A stretch of 64,000 nucleotides of DNA from contig JASHQI010000186.1 in the NCBI GenBank assembly GCA_030037645.1, forward strand, positions 16,075 to 80,074, read 5' to 3'. Made by a program: the position numbers and the translations under genes. Position 1 is the first letter of the stretch. Each line of letters begins with the position of its first letter. Positions 17,501 through 25,829 of the stretch are shown piece by piece. The notes below the pieces were generated by a model. The model saw only the letters and a list, made by a program, of their open reading frames with translations. It searched no databases and was not told the DNA's origin. Source of the stretch: Xanthobacteraceae bacterium (GTDB taxonomy: Bacteria; Pseudomonadota; Alphaproteobacteria; Rhizobiales; Xanthobacteraceae).

Positions 17501-18541
17501 TTATTCGGCGGCCACGCGGGCCGCGGCCCGTTCTTGGTCGTAGAGCCGGCCAAGGATGCGGCGAGCCGCAATGACGCCGGCGTCGGCAGCGATGTCGATC
17601 TGCGCCGGATTTGCAAAAAGCTTCAAATTTCGCTGCTGTGCGGAAAAGACCTCGACATCCTGGAGAAAGGCGGCACGAATCTGCTCAAAAATTTTCTCGG
17701 TGGTCGCGGGGTCGTTGATATCGAAGTCGTGCGCCTGGCCCCAGAAATAATGTGACGTGGTCTCGGTCTCCGGCGTAATCGCATTGAGATTGCGCATGCC
17801 GATGCCGCCGACGCGCTTTCCTTCAGGCGCCCCCGTTCCGGTCGGCGTCGCGCCGACGTCGAGGCGCAAAAACGCCGGCGGTGCAAAGTCGACGATCTGC
17901 CAACGGTCAACGTTGCCGCTAAAGCCCCCGACTTTCTTGAAAGTCGGGGGCGCTTCCTGGTCGATGATCCAGCGCGTGACGACGACACTGTTCGGCCCTC
18001 GGTCAACTTTCACCTTGGCGTGCTCGGCCAGCGCCATGTTACCGATCGTGCTGTCGTGAACAAAGGCAAGGTGGGTGAGATCCAGCAGATTGTCGACGAC
18101 CAGTTGCCAGTTCGCCTCAACATGGAGATAGGAGCTTTTTGCGCCCCATTTCGGATCGTCCAACCAATGGAAATCGGTGATCGTCGCCGGATCAGCAAGC
18201 GCCGGATCGCCCATCCAAATCCAAATCCAATGGTAGCGCTCGACGACCGGGTAGGTTCTGACCCGAGCGCCATTCGGAATGTGCTCTTGCCCTGGGATGC
18301 GCACGCAGCGGCCGTCGACGCCGAAACGCAGCCCGTGATAGTGGCATTGCAGCGCATCGCCTACGAGCTTGCCCATCGAGAGCGGAAGATGGCGGTGCGC
18401 GCAACGATCCTCGAACGCGACCGGCGCGCCCTGCTCGGTCCGAAACAACACGATAGGCTCCCCGAGGATCATTCGGCCCAGCGGACTGCGGCCGATCTCG
18501 GCGTCGGATGCGGCGACATACCAGTAATTGCGCAGAAACAT
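17501..18541 (-). CDS. Rieske non-heme iron oxygenase, vanillate O-demethylase (VanA) type
   Basis: A 346-residue oxygenase subunit. The Rieske [2Fe-2S] site is CAHRHLPLS...CHYHGLRF (Cys-x-His and Cys-x2-His), and the mononuclear iron site is in VVDNLLDLTHLAFVHDS. The length and the N-terminus MFLRNYWYVAASDAEIG match the VanA branch (aromatic O-demethylases, dicamba/vanillate type). The substrate cannot be told from sequence, and no reductase partner (VanB type) is adjacent. ATG 18541 has GGGGAAGGTG in front; the longer frame to 18814 lacks any family similarity. It is flanked on both sides by motility genes and is not an obvious part of that system. Confidence 0.85.
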   Translation of the reverse strand: MFLRNYWYVAASDAEIGRSPLGRMILGEPIVLFRTEQGAPVAFEDRCAHRHLPLSMGKLVGDALQCHYHGLRFGVDGRCVRIPGQEHIPNGARVRTYPVVERYHWIWIWMGDPALADPATITDFHWLDDPKWGAKSSYLHVEANWQLVVDNLLDLTHLAFVHDSTIGNMALAEHAKVKVDRGPNSVVVTRWIIDQEAPPTFKKVGGFSGNVDRWQIVDFAPPAFLRLDVGATPTGTGAPEGKRVGGIGMRNLNAITPETETTSHYFWGQAHDFDINDPATTEKIFEQIRAAFLQDVEVFSAQQRNLKLFANPAQIDIAADAGVIAARRILGRLYDQERAAARVAAE

Positions 18542-18605
18542 GGACACCTTCCCCGCCCCTACGTACCAGCTCTGCCGTGGTGCGGTGGCGATAAAGGGGC
18601 AAATG

Positions 18606-18635
18606 AGAGTGGAATTATAATGCAAATTGCACTCT
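18606..18635. promoter_or_regulatory. Inverted repeat and -10-like box upstream of the Rieske oxygenase
   Basis: Arms AGAGTGGAATT (18606-18616) and AATTGCACTCT (18625-18635) form a 30-base near-perfect palindrome, 65 to 94 bases before the ATG. The leftward strand reads TATAAT inside it. The layout is that of a repressor operator over a promoter. Confidence 0.5.
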
Positions 18636-18728
18636 GGCGACATCAATCCCGATGCGGGCCGAGAGCGCGCCGCCCCGGTCGGCGGAAAGCAGTAACTCAT
18701 CGCGCCGGGAACGCGCTGCACTCGCCCG

Positions 18729-19634
18729 TTACGGCGTCGTTGGCTGGCCTTGGATCTTGGGCAGTTCGGTCGGGCTGCCGCTGCCCGGCTTGGCCTGTTG
18801 CGCCTTGCTAGCAAGCTCGACCGTCAGGCGCTCGGCCGTCTGTGGCGACATCTGCGCCAGAATATCGGCCATCTGCCGCGGATTGATCTGCGAGGCCACT
18901 TCGATCAAAACGCCGCTCTCGAGACCGTCGAAAATCTTTGCTGCATCGCGCGCCTTCATGTTCTCGTACATGGTGACAAGACCTTTCAGGCGCGCATTCT
19001 GAACCTGGTCCTTTTGCTGCGTCTCGGCGGCAATCTTGTTCTCGACCTCTTTGAGCTCGGCAAGCTTCGAGTCCATGCGCTTCTCGGCGGCTTTGATGAG
19101 ACTCTCACGAATATCGAGTTCACGCGCGCGCTTGTCGAGCTCCTCGCGGCGCTGCTGCAAACGCTCGAGAATGGCGCGCTCCGAACTGGAAATATGGGCG
19201 GGCCCGTTGAGCGCAATCACCGTGCCGGGCGGTGGCGCGGAAGCCGCCGCCCCAAGACCCGGCACCGCCTTATCGCTCTTGGCGGTGGACGCGCCGCCTT
19301 GTGCGGCTTTCGTCGGGACAGAGCCCGTTATGTCCGCGTTGTCGCCGTCCGCGGGTGACGGGGCGATCGACGAGATTACGGACTCCTGCGTCGAACTACT
19401 GCCATCGGGAAAATTGAACATCTGCCGCGCCCACGAGAGCGCGGATCCTACTTGCTGCACCACGTCCGGCGTCGTGCGAACGACCGACGTGTCCTCATCA
19501 TCCGTCGGCGCATTGTCGCTCGTGACAAAATAGCCGTCGTTGAGGACGAGGTCGGCCGTCTTCAACGCCAACAGGCACGCACTCGCGATCAAAACGATCG
19601 GAACGAGGCGCAGCTCGCGGAAGAAACGAATCAT
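18729..19634 (-). CDS. motE: MotE-family flagellar motility protein
   Basis: A 301-residue protein with an N-terminal membrane or signal segment (RLVPIVLIASACLLALKTAD), a low-complexity linker, a long coiled coil (ERLQQRREELDKRARELDIRESLIKAAEKR, about residues 155-215) and a C-terminal helical domain like the MgtE N-terminal domain (LVTMYENMKARDAAKIFDGL, INPRQMADILAQMSPQTAERL). This layout is that of MotE, described in Sinorhizobium as a periplasmic chaperone for the motility protein MotC. The ATG overlaps the stop of the upstream DUF6468 gene (ATGA), so fliM, DUF6468 and motE are coupled. No motC-like gene was identified by name here; the AMIN/TPR protein nearby is a possible partner. Confidence 0.8.
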   Translation of the reverse strand: MIRFFRELRLVPIVLIASACLLALKTADLVLNDGYFVTSDNAPTDDEDTSVVRTTPDVVQQVGSALSWARQMFNFPDGSSSTQESVISSIAPSPADGDNADITGSVPTKAAQGGASTAKSDKAVPGLGAAASAPPPGTVIALNGPAHISSSERAILERLQQRREELDKRARELDIRESLIKAAEKRMDSKLAELKEVENKIAAETQQKDQVQNARLKGLVTMYENMKARDAAKIFDGLESGVLIEVASQINPRQMADILAQMSPQTAERLTVELASKAQQAKPGSGSPTELPKIQGQPTTP

Positions 19635-20062
19635 GCCGCGAGACCGTGCACCTTGGTGCGCAGTCTCTCAGCGAAAGCCTGTGCGGCTGCCGCAACCGCC
19701 TGCGCGTCGTTGCGCGGGAGGCTCGGTTCCTGTTGGCGCCCGGCGGCTACGATTTGCGACAGGCGGCTCAATACGTCCTTGCCGGCAGCGACGCCGCGAT
19801 CAAGATCGCTGCTCAAACGTTCGGCGCGGCCGATGCGGTCGCCCAGGCCGATATCGCATTCGCGGACGGTGATCTTCAGTCCGGCGATGGCGCGTTCGGC
19901 AATCTCGGTCGCCGTAATGAGCTCCGAAATCGTCGCCCGCAGCGAATGCTCGTCGGCCTTGAGCAACTTGAGACGTCGATTGAGGATCATGCAATAACCG
20001 ACGGTCAACATGAGTAGAATTGCGACCAGGCATTCGATGATCATGCCAAATCCGTTGCTCAT
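19631..20062 (-). CDS. DUF6468 protein of the flagellar cluster
   Basis: A 143-residue protein with one N-terminal membrane helix (IIECLVAILLMLTVGYCMI), then NRRLKLLKADEHSLRATISELITATEIAERAI and a further helical region. This is the small DUF6468 family found between fliM and motE-like genes in Rhizobiales. Function is unknown; a role near the motor or in energising rotation is only inferred from position. ATG 20062 overlaps the fliM stop (ATGA) and its own stop overlaps the motE ATG, so all three genes are translationally linked. Confidence 0.8.
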   Translation of the reverse strand: MSNGFGMIIECLVAILLMLTVGYCMILNRRLKLLKADEHSLRATISELITATEIAERAIAGLKITVRECDIGLGDRIGRAERLSSDLDRGVAAGKDVLSRLSQIVAAGRQQEPSLPRNDAQAVAAAAQAFAERLRTKVHGLAA

Positions 20063-21267
20063 TGGGCCTCCATTGGATTCGTTGAGCCGCCCGCCATTTC
20101 GAACATGGCGAATGTCGTGCTCGGTTTGCGCAAGGGCTTGGCGACGCGCACGGCGACGCGGTCGCCGACGCGTCCCATACGGCCCTCGGTCAGTGTGATG
20201 TCGCCGCAACGAACGATGACGAGCGCATCCGATTTGAGTTCGAGCATCAGCGTGTCGCCAACTTCAAGTTTCATGATCTGTTTCATCGGTAGCTGCGCTT
20301 CGTAAAGCACGGCATCGACCGCGATTTGCGCTTGTCCGATCTCGGTCGCGAGATGACCTTCCCAGGTCGGATCGCGGCCGAATTTTTCACCCATGAACAT
20401 CTGCAACAGCACGTCGCGGATGGGTTCGATCGTCGCGTAAGGCAAAAGCAACTCGATATTGCCGCCGCGATCCTCCATGTCGATGCGCAACCGCACCAGG
20501 ATTGCGGCGTTGGCCGGCCGCGAGATGGCTGCAAAACGTGGGTTGGTTTCGAGCCGGTCAATATCGAACTTCACTGGCGAGAGCGGACGAAATGCAAGCT
20601 CGGCGTCGGCGAGCACGACCTCGATCATACGTTTGATGAGGTTCGTTTCGATCGTCGTATAAGGACGACCTTCAATGCGGATCGCGGTCTGGCCGCGGCG
20701 CCCGCCGAGCAGCACATCGATGATGGAATAGATCAGGCTTGAGTTGACGGTGAGCAGGCCGAAATTGTCCCACTCTTCGGCCCTGAACACACCCAGAATG
20801 GCGGGGAGCGGTATCGAGTTGAGATAGTCTCCGAAACGAACCGAGGTGATCCGATCGAGCGACACCTCGACGTTATCCGAAGTGAAGTTGCGTAGACTGG
20901 TCGTCATCAACCGAACCAAACGGTCGAAGACGATCTCCAGCATCGGCAACCGCTCGTAGGAGACCATCGCCGAATCGATGATCGCGCGAATGCCGGAATT
21001 GTCATTGAGCGAAATGTCGGCAAGGCTGAAGCCAAGCAGAGAATCGATTTCCTCTTGAGTGAGAATGCGTTCGGCGCCGCCCTTTGTAGCCTGGATGAAG
21101 TGGCCGTCATCGACCATAGCGCCCCAATTCGTCGCCGTGGCCTCGGCGCCGTTTTCAACGCCGGCAGCCGTCGGCTCGCTATCGGTCGCCGCCTTCTGCT
21201 CGGCTTCGAGCGCAACACCCCATTCGGCGGCAAGCGCGTCCTGGTCGATTTGGTCCTTCAGTGCCAT
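20059..21267 (-). CDS. fliM: Flagellar motor switch protein FliM
   Basis: A 402-residue FliM. The CheY-binding type motif ILTQEEIDSLLGF sits near residue 68 and not at the very N-terminus, because there is an extension of about 60 residues starting MALKDQIDQDALAAEWG. The central CheC-like domain (NSGIRAIIDSAMVSYERLPMLEIVFDRLVRL, FGDYLNSIPLPAILGVF, GGRRG) and the C-terminal SpoA domain (LEVGDTLMLELKSDALVIVRCGDI) are complete. FliM links the MS ring-bound FliG with FliN in the C ring. It follows fliL and precedes the coupled DUF6468-motE pair. Confidence 0.95.
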   Translation of the reverse strand: MALKDQIDQDALAAEWGVALEAEQKAATDSEPTAAGVENGAEATATNWGAMVDDGHFIQATKGGAERILTQEEIDSLLGFSLADISLNDNSGIRAIIDSAMVSYERLPMLEIVFDRLVRLMTTSLRNFTSDNVEVSLDRITSVRFGDYLNSIPLPAILGVFRAEEWDNFGLLTVNSSLIYSIIDVLLGGRRGQTAIRIEGRPYTTIETNLIKRMIEVVLADAELAFRPLSPVKFDIDRLETNPRFAAISRPANAAILVRLRIDMEDRGGNIELLLPYATIEPIRDVLLQMFMGEKFGRDPTWEGHLATEIGQAQIAVDAVLYEAQLPMKQIMKLEVGDTLMLELKSDALVIVRCGDITLTEGRMGRVGDRVAVRVAKPLRKPSTTFAMFEMAGGSTNPMEAQ

Positions 21268-21308
21268 CGGCTCACGGTGTCAGATATGAAGTGTTCGGAC
21301 TCACAACC

Positions 21309-21848
21309 TCACTGCACCACAATCTCTTTAAACAGCACGGCATTAATTCGGCTCGGCGCGATCGCGATATTGACTCGCCGCGTCAACTCCTCCTTGAGCC
21401 GATAGAGTCCCGCCGAGCCGTCGAGATCGGTTGGACGCAATTCCCGCAAATAGGTCTGGAATGCATCCATCAGTCGCGGCATGAGGGGCTGGATCTGCGC
21501 TTCTTCCGACCGGTTGGGCAGTTCGAGCACCACTTTCACTTTGAGATATTGCGTGCGATCGCCGCCGCTGCTCGACAGGTTCACCAAGACGTCGGGCATG
21601 TCCATGAAAACGGGCGGTTTGACTACATTCGCGGCAACCGCCGCCTCACCGCGGCCAGCAAAGAAGAAGAAATATGCCCCGCCACCGATCGCCCCCAGAG
21701 CGACGACGCCTGCAACGGCAATCAGGATGAGCTTTAGCGGTAACCGGCGCTTTGCGACGGGGGCTTCCGTTGCCTCCTCGCCCGCATCCTCGACCTCAGC
21801 CTCTGCGTCCTTGGCGTCAGCCTGCGTTTCGTTCTTTGTTGCCATCAC
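21309..21848 (-). CDS. fliL: Flagellar basal body-associated protein FliL
   Basis: A 179-residue single-pass protein: acidic cytoplasmic N-terminus, basic stop (KRRLPLK), membrane helix LILIAVAGVVALGAIGGGAYFFFF, then a periplasmic domain with MDMPDVLVNLSS, QYLKVKVVLELPN and the C-terminal INAVLFKEIVVQ. This is the FliL pattern (a stomatin-like ring around the stator). It is the first gene of the leftward fliL-fliM-DUF6468-motE set. Two ATG codons (21848, 21845) are adjacent. Confidence 0.95.
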   Translation of the reverse strand: MMATKNETQADAKDAEAEVEDAGEEATEAPVAKRRLPLKLILIAVAGVVALGAIGGGAYFFFFAGRGEAAVAANVVKPPVFMDMPDVLVNLSSSGGDRTQYLKVKVVLELPNRSEEAQIQPLMPRLMDAFQTYLRELRPTDLDGSAGLYRLKEELTRRVNIAIAPSRINAVLFKEIVVQ

Positions 21849-22206
21849 CGTTTCCGCTTGCGTGAGGAGCGCACGCAGCCGGCAGGAATCACGCAGAACG
21901 TACGCCGCGAGCGTTGATTGGCGTCACCAGCAGCGCCGCCGAAAATCAAGCTAGACAGCAATGGTTAACGGATACTTGCAACGGTTCGGACGGCAGGAAT
22001 TTTTTGCCCAGTCGAACCGGTCTGGCGGCGCTTTCTGCCCTCCCATCGGCTGTGGGCTTTTCCCCTAAGCTACTGCCATACGTAAGATTTTCCCATTGGC
22101 ACGGGTTCTGCAAATCGCAGACCAGCGCGGCTTGGGAGAGCCGGCGGAACGCGCGACGGAGAAGCCTGAAATGCGGCATCTTCCTCGCTCAAGGGGAGAA
22201 TACCCG
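21849..22206. promoter_or_regulatory. Divergent fliL / flgF promoter region
   Basis: A 358-base gap. On the fliL side the leftward strand reads TTAACCAT (plus-strand 21961-21968), a CtrA half-site about 115 bases before the fliL ATG. On the flgF side there is a sigma-54 promoter (separate entry). No small gene was recognised. Confidence 0.6.
22097..22112 (+). promoter_or_regulatory. Sigma-54 promoter of flgF-flgG-flgA-flgH
   Basis: TGGCACGGGTTCTGCA: -24 GG at 22098-22099 and -12 GC at 22110-22111, with the required ten bases between. Only one base differs from TGGCACG-N4-TTGCA. Transcription should start near 22123, about 84 bases before the flgF ATG. Confidence 0.8.
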
Positions 22207-22977
22207 ATGGAGAATGCTCTTCTCGTCGGCCTGTCTCGGCAGATGGCGCTCAGTAACGAACTCGACATCATCGCCAACAACATCGCCAACATCGACACCA
22301 CCGGATTTAAGGCTGACAATGCGACGTTCGGCGAATATCTCATGCCGGGCGCCAGCAATCACCAATTCCGGGGCAGCGACCGCCTCATCAGCTTCGTGCA
22401 GGACCGCGCGAGCTGGATCAATTTCAGCGAAGGGGCAATCCAACAGACCGGCAATCCCCTGGACATCGCCATCAGTGGCGACGGCTACCTGGCGGTGCAG
22501 ACGCCGCGGGGGCTGCGCTACACCCGCAATGGGGCGCTGCAAATCAATGGAACCGGTCAGCTTATCACCGATGAAGGCGACCCGGTGATGGGCGACAATG
22601 GACCCATCACGTTTCAGACCGGCGATCACGACATCAGCATCAGCCCAAACGGCATCGTCACGGCGCTGTCTGGCTCCGACCCCGATAATGCACCGCGCGG
22701 CCGCATTCAGATCGTCGGCTTTGACCATCCACAGCTTCTACAAAAGGACGGCAGCAGCACTTTTATGGCGCCGACTGGGGTCAACACCACGGCGCCACCG
22801 ACCGGCACGCGCCTGGTGCAAGGCTCAATCGAGAAATCGAACGTCAACGCCGTCGCCGAAATGGCGCGCATGATCCAGATCACCCGGAGTTACACAGACA
22901 TCGCCGCTATCTTGCAGAACCAGGACGACCAGCGTCGCAACGCACTGTCCCAGCTCTCGCAGACGCCCAGCAGTTGA
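22207..22977 (+). CDS. flgF: Proximal rod protein FlgF
   Basis: A 256-residue rod protein starting MENALLVGLSRQMALSNELDIIANNIANIDTTG, the rod/hook signature in its FlgF form, with GAIQQTGNPLDIAISGDGYL and a C-terminal SNVNAVAEMARMIQITRSY. ATG 22207 follows AGGGGAGAA; the longer frame to 22096 would start inside the sigma-54 promoter and is rejected. First gene of flgF-flgG-flgA-flgH, the same order as in Caulobacter. Confidence 0.95.
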   Translation: MENALLVGLSRQMALSNELDIIANNIANIDTTGFKADNATFGEYLMPGASNHQFRGSDRLISFVQDRASWINFSEGAIQQTGNPLDIAISGDGYLAVQTPRGLRYTRNGALQINGTGQLITDEGDPVMGDNGPITFQTGDHDISISPNGIVTALSGSDPDNAPRGRIQIVGFDHPQLLQKDGSSTFMAPTGVNTTAPPTGTRLVQGSIEKSNVNAVAEMARMIQITRSYTDIAAILQNQDDQRRNALSQLSQTPSS

Positions 22978-22997
22978 TAGGTTGAGGAGACAGTTGC

Positions 22998-23786
22998 ATG
23001 CGTGCGCTCGACACTGCAGCCACCGGCATGGCGGCCATGGACCTCCAGGTCCAGGTCATCGCCGGCAACATCGCGAACATGAGCACCACGGGCTTCAAGA
23101 GTCAGCGCGCTGAATTCCAGGATCTCATCTACGAACATGTGCAGCGCATTGGCGCCCAGGCTTCCGACCAGGGCAATATTCTTCCAGTCGGCATCGAACT
23201 CGGCTCCGGCGTGAAGACTGTCGGCACACCGCGCCTGATGACGCAAGGCACGTTGCAGCAAACCGGCAATACGCTCGACGTCGCGATTCAGGGCACGGGT
23301 TGGTTCAAGATCCTGATGCCAGACGGCACGTACAGCTACACGCGCGACGGATCGTTCCAGATGGATTCGCAAGGCCGCATCGTCACTGCCGGCGGCAATA
23401 TCGTTCAGCCAACCATCACCATCCCGGCGAACTCGAGCGGACTCACCATAAACCAGCAAGGCCAGGTATCGGTGACGCCGGCAGGGAGCACCACCTCAAG
23501 CATCCTCGGTCAGTTCACGCTCACGACCTTCATCAACGATGCCGGCCTGCAAGCGAACGGCGACAATTTGTTCACCGCCACACCGGCATCGGGCCAACCG
23601 CAGGACGGCGTGCCGGGGACGAACGGCGCCGGTACGCTCCTCCAGGGCAGCCTCGAACAGTCGAACGTCGAGGCAGTGACCGAAATCTCCAACTTGATCG
23701 CGGCACAGCGCGCCTACGAGATGAATTCCAAGGTGATCACCGCCGCCGACGAGATGCTGCAAACGACGTCGCAACTGATGCGCTGA
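22998..23786 (+). CDS. flgG: Distal rod protein FlgG
   Basis: A 262-residue protein, the usual FlgG length, with MRALDTAATGMAAMDLQVQVIAGNIANMSTTG, LMTQGTLQQTGNTLDVAIQG, GWFKILMPDGTYSYTRDG and the C-terminal SNVEAVTEISNLIAAQRAYEMNSKVI. FlgG polymerises into the distal rod that crosses the cell wall. It begins 20 bases after flgF. Confidence 0.97.
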   Translation: MRALDTAATGMAAMDLQVQVIAGNIANMSTTGFKSQRAEFQDLIYEHVQRIGAQASDQGNILPVGIELGSGVKTVGTPRLMTQGTLQQTGNTLDVAIQGTGWFKILMPDGTYSYTRDGSFQMDSQGRIVTAGGNIVQPTITIPANSSGLTINQQGQVSVTPAGSTTSSILGQFTLTTFINDAGLQANGDNLFTATPASGQPQDGVPGTNGAGTLLQGSLEQSNVEAVTEISNLIAAQRAYEMNSKVITAADEMLQTTSQLMR

Positions 23787-23800
23787 GAAAGGTCCTCTTG

Positions 23801-24868
23801 ATGATCCGCTCCAGCATCCGGAAAATCGCCATCGTCCTCGCACTGGCGGGCCCGCTCGCCAGTACCGCGGCGGCCCAGACCGCAGATCCTCAGAGTACGG
23901 ACGGTCAAATCGCCGCCGCCCAGATCGCAGTGCCGGCGCTGCGCGACAGCGTCACGGTCACGAGCGACGTCGTGCGCATCGGCGACCTTGTCGAAAATGC
24001 CGGACCGGTGGCCGACGTGCCGATTTTCCGCTCGCCCGACCTCGGCACCACCGGGGTGGTGTCGACCGAAAGCATCGTCGAGGCCATTCGTCCTCACCAG
24101 CTCATCGATATCGATACGCGCGGGCTTGCCGAAGTCACGGTCACGCGCGCAAGCCGCCCGATCACGCTACAGGAAATCTCGGCACGCATCGCTGAGGTAC
24201 TGTCTCAGCAGTGCGGCCTGGGAGAACCGCGTGACATTTCGGTCAATTTCGACCAGGCGGTGCACACCCTCCAAGTGGAGCCGAATGCAATTGGGCCGTT
24301 GCAGGTCGTCGGCCTCGACTACGATCCGCGCACGGCACGCTTCGACATCACGTTCAATTTGCCCACGAGCGCGGCGTTGCAACTACATCCAGCCCGCTTC
24401 ACCGGCACGGCGTTCGCGACTATTCCCGCCGTTGCCGTCGACCATCCGGTGGAACGCGGCGGAGTGCTCAAGGCGTCCGATCTCATCGTCGTGCGCCGGC
24501 CGAAGTCGGAATCCGACGGCGGAAGCATAAGCGATATCGCTGACGCGGTCGGGCTTGCGGCGCGGCATGAGCTTCGTCCGAGCCAGCCGCTCCACGCGAC
24601 CGATCTGATGAGACCCAATATCATTCAGCGCAACGATACCGTGACGATCGTCTATCAGGCGCCGGGACTGGTGCTGACGCTGCGCGGCCGGGCGCAGGAG
24701 GCAGGCGCGCTTGGCGACTCGATCGGCGTGCTCAATGTGGAATCAAATCGCGTCATCCAGGGGATCGTTTCGGCTCCCGGGCGTGTGACAGTCAGCGCCG
24801 TCCCCACGCGCGTGGTCGATAATACGGTCGTGGCTTCCCCTTCTTCGTCGCCGGAAAGGTCCGAGTAA
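23801..24868 (+). CDS. flgA: P-ring assembly chaperone FlgA
   Basis: A 355-residue exported protein (signal peptide ends near STAAAQ). It has a SAF-type region (VDHPVERGGVLKASDLIVVRRP, AVGLAARHELRPSQPLHATDLM) and the FlgA C-terminus: RNDTVTIVYQAPGLVLTLRGRAQEAGALGDSI, then VLNVESNRVIQGIV. FlgA helps FlgI assemble into the P ring in the periplasm. It is longer than enterobacterial FlgA, with an extra N-terminal region (VTVTSDVVRIGDLVENAG). ATG 23801 is chosen; the frame is open far upstream only because it runs through flgG in another frame. Confidence 0.93.
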   Translation: MIRSSIRKIAIVLALAGPLASTAAAQTADPQSTDGQIAAAQIAVPALRDSVTVTSDVVRIGDLVENAGPVADVPIFRSPDLGTTGVVSTESIVEAIRPHQLIDIDTRGLAEVTVTRASRPITLQEISARIAEVLSQQCGLGEPRDISVNFDQAVHTLQVEPNAIGPLQVVGLDYDPRTARFDITFNLPTSAALQLHPARFTGTAFATIPAVAVDHPVERGGVLKASDLIVVRRPKSESDGGSISDIADAVGLAARHELRPSQPLHATDLMRPNIIQRNDTVTIVYQAPGLVLTLRGRAQEAGALGDSIGVLNVESNRVIQGIVSAPGRVTVSAVPTRVVDNTVVASPSSSPERSE

Positions 24869-24893
24869 GTAGCACTGCGTGAAAGGTAGTCCG

Positions 24894-25646
24894 ATGTCGA
24901 ATCGTCGTGTGTGGCTTTTGCGTTGCGCCCTGTTGTCCTCAGTGGCCGCTCTTAATAGTGGTTGCGCAGCGATCGATCGGCTGAAGAACATCGGTGAGAC
25001 GCCGCCGCTTTCACCGGTCAGCAATCCGACCACCCAACCCGGATACAAACCCGTTCAAATGCCGATGCCAACGCCACAGCCGGCCATCTACAATCCCAAT
25101 TCATTGTGGCGCAACGGCTCACGCGCGTTTTTCAAGGATCAGCGTGCGCATCAGGTCGGCGACATCCTTACGGTGAAGGTCAACATCAACGACACGGCGG
25201 AATTCCAGGATCAAACCCAACTCAGCCGGAGCACCACCGAAGATTCGGGCATCACCAATTTCATCGGCGCCAACACCATCGCCAATCCGGCCAAGGCCGT
25301 ACTGCCGGGCAGTCTGCTGACCGCGGACGGCAACACCCAGATGAACGGCAGCGGCACGATCAACCGGCAGGATCAACTGATCACCAATGTCGCCGCGGTG
25401 GTCACACAGGCGCTGCCGAATGGAAATCTTGTCATCGAAGGTAAGCAGGAAATCCGGCTCAACTCGGAGGTTCGCGAGCTCGTCGTCGCCGGTATCGTGC
25501 GCCCTGAGGACATCGACAGCGACAACTCGGTTGAGTTGCCGAAGATCGCCGAGGCGCGGGTCGCCTACGGCGGTAAGGGCACGCTGACCAACGCTCAGAC
25601 GCAGCCGTGGGGCCAGCAGGTGACGGATGTTGTATTGCCGTTCTGA
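24894..25646 (+). CDS. flgH: L-ring lipoprotein FlgH
   Basis: A 250-residue outer-membrane lipoprotein: signal peptide ending in a lipobox (AALNSGCAAI), then the FlgH pattern NSLWRNGSRAFFKDQRAHQVGDILTVKV, LITNVAAVVTQALPNGNLVIEGKQEIRLNSE, and a C-terminus GKGTLTNAQTQPWGQQVTDVVLPF. FlgH forms the L ring around the rod. ATG 24894, with AAAGG upstream, is preferred over GTG 24879. A strong terminator follows the operon at 25774. Confidence 0.96.
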   Translation: MSNRRVWLLRCALLSSVAALNSGCAAIDRLKNIGETPPLSPVSNPTTQPGYKPVQMPMPTPQPAIYNPNSLWRNGSRAFFKDQRAHQVGDILTVKVNINDTAEFQDQTQLSRSTTEDSGITNFIGANTIANPAKAVLPGSLLTADGNTQMNGSGTINRQDQLITNVAAVVTQALPNGNLVIEGKQEIRLNSEVRELVVAGIVRPEDIDSDNSVELPKIAEARVAYGGKGTLTNAQTQPWGQQVTDVVLPF

Positions 25647-25649
25647 TCG

Positions 25650-25723
25650 GGAATCAGATGTCAGCAATCGGTCATCAGAAAGAATGTCTGGGAGCACTCC
25701 CCTGATGACTGATGGCTGATTCC
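25650..25723. repeat. Nested inverted repeat after flgH
   Basis: Outer arms GGAATCAG (25650-25657) and CTGATTCC (25716-25723) and inner arms GTCATCAG (25671-25678) and CTGATGAC (25702-25709). It lies just downstream of flgH and may be a decayed palindromic element or an RNA-stabilising structure. Confidence 0.5.
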
Positions 25724-25773
25724 TGCCCTCCCCGGGGTTACGTCGCGGCAGCGTGCGGGAACCCCGAGACGAC

Positions 25774-25816
25774 GCGGCCTCCGGCAGCTCCCCGCCGGAG
25801 GCCGCGGTTTTTGTTT
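25774..25816. terminator. Terminator of the flgFGAH operon
   Basis: A 12-bp perfect GC-rich stem (GCGGCCTCCGGC at 25774-25785 and GCCGGAGGCCGC at 25794-25805, loop of 8) followed by GGTTTTTGTTTG. It separates flgH from the convergent glycosyltransferase gene. Confidence 0.9.
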
Positions 25817-25829
25817 GTTGCGGGAAGCA

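Noticed and set aside
21949..21990. Full CtrA box before fliL
   Set aside because: Only the half-site TTAACCAT (leftward strand) is present; the second half at the correct distance reads GCAA.
23300..23800. N-terminal extension of the flgA frame
   Set aside because: It lies inside flgG in another frame; FlgA with a proper signal peptide starts at 23801.
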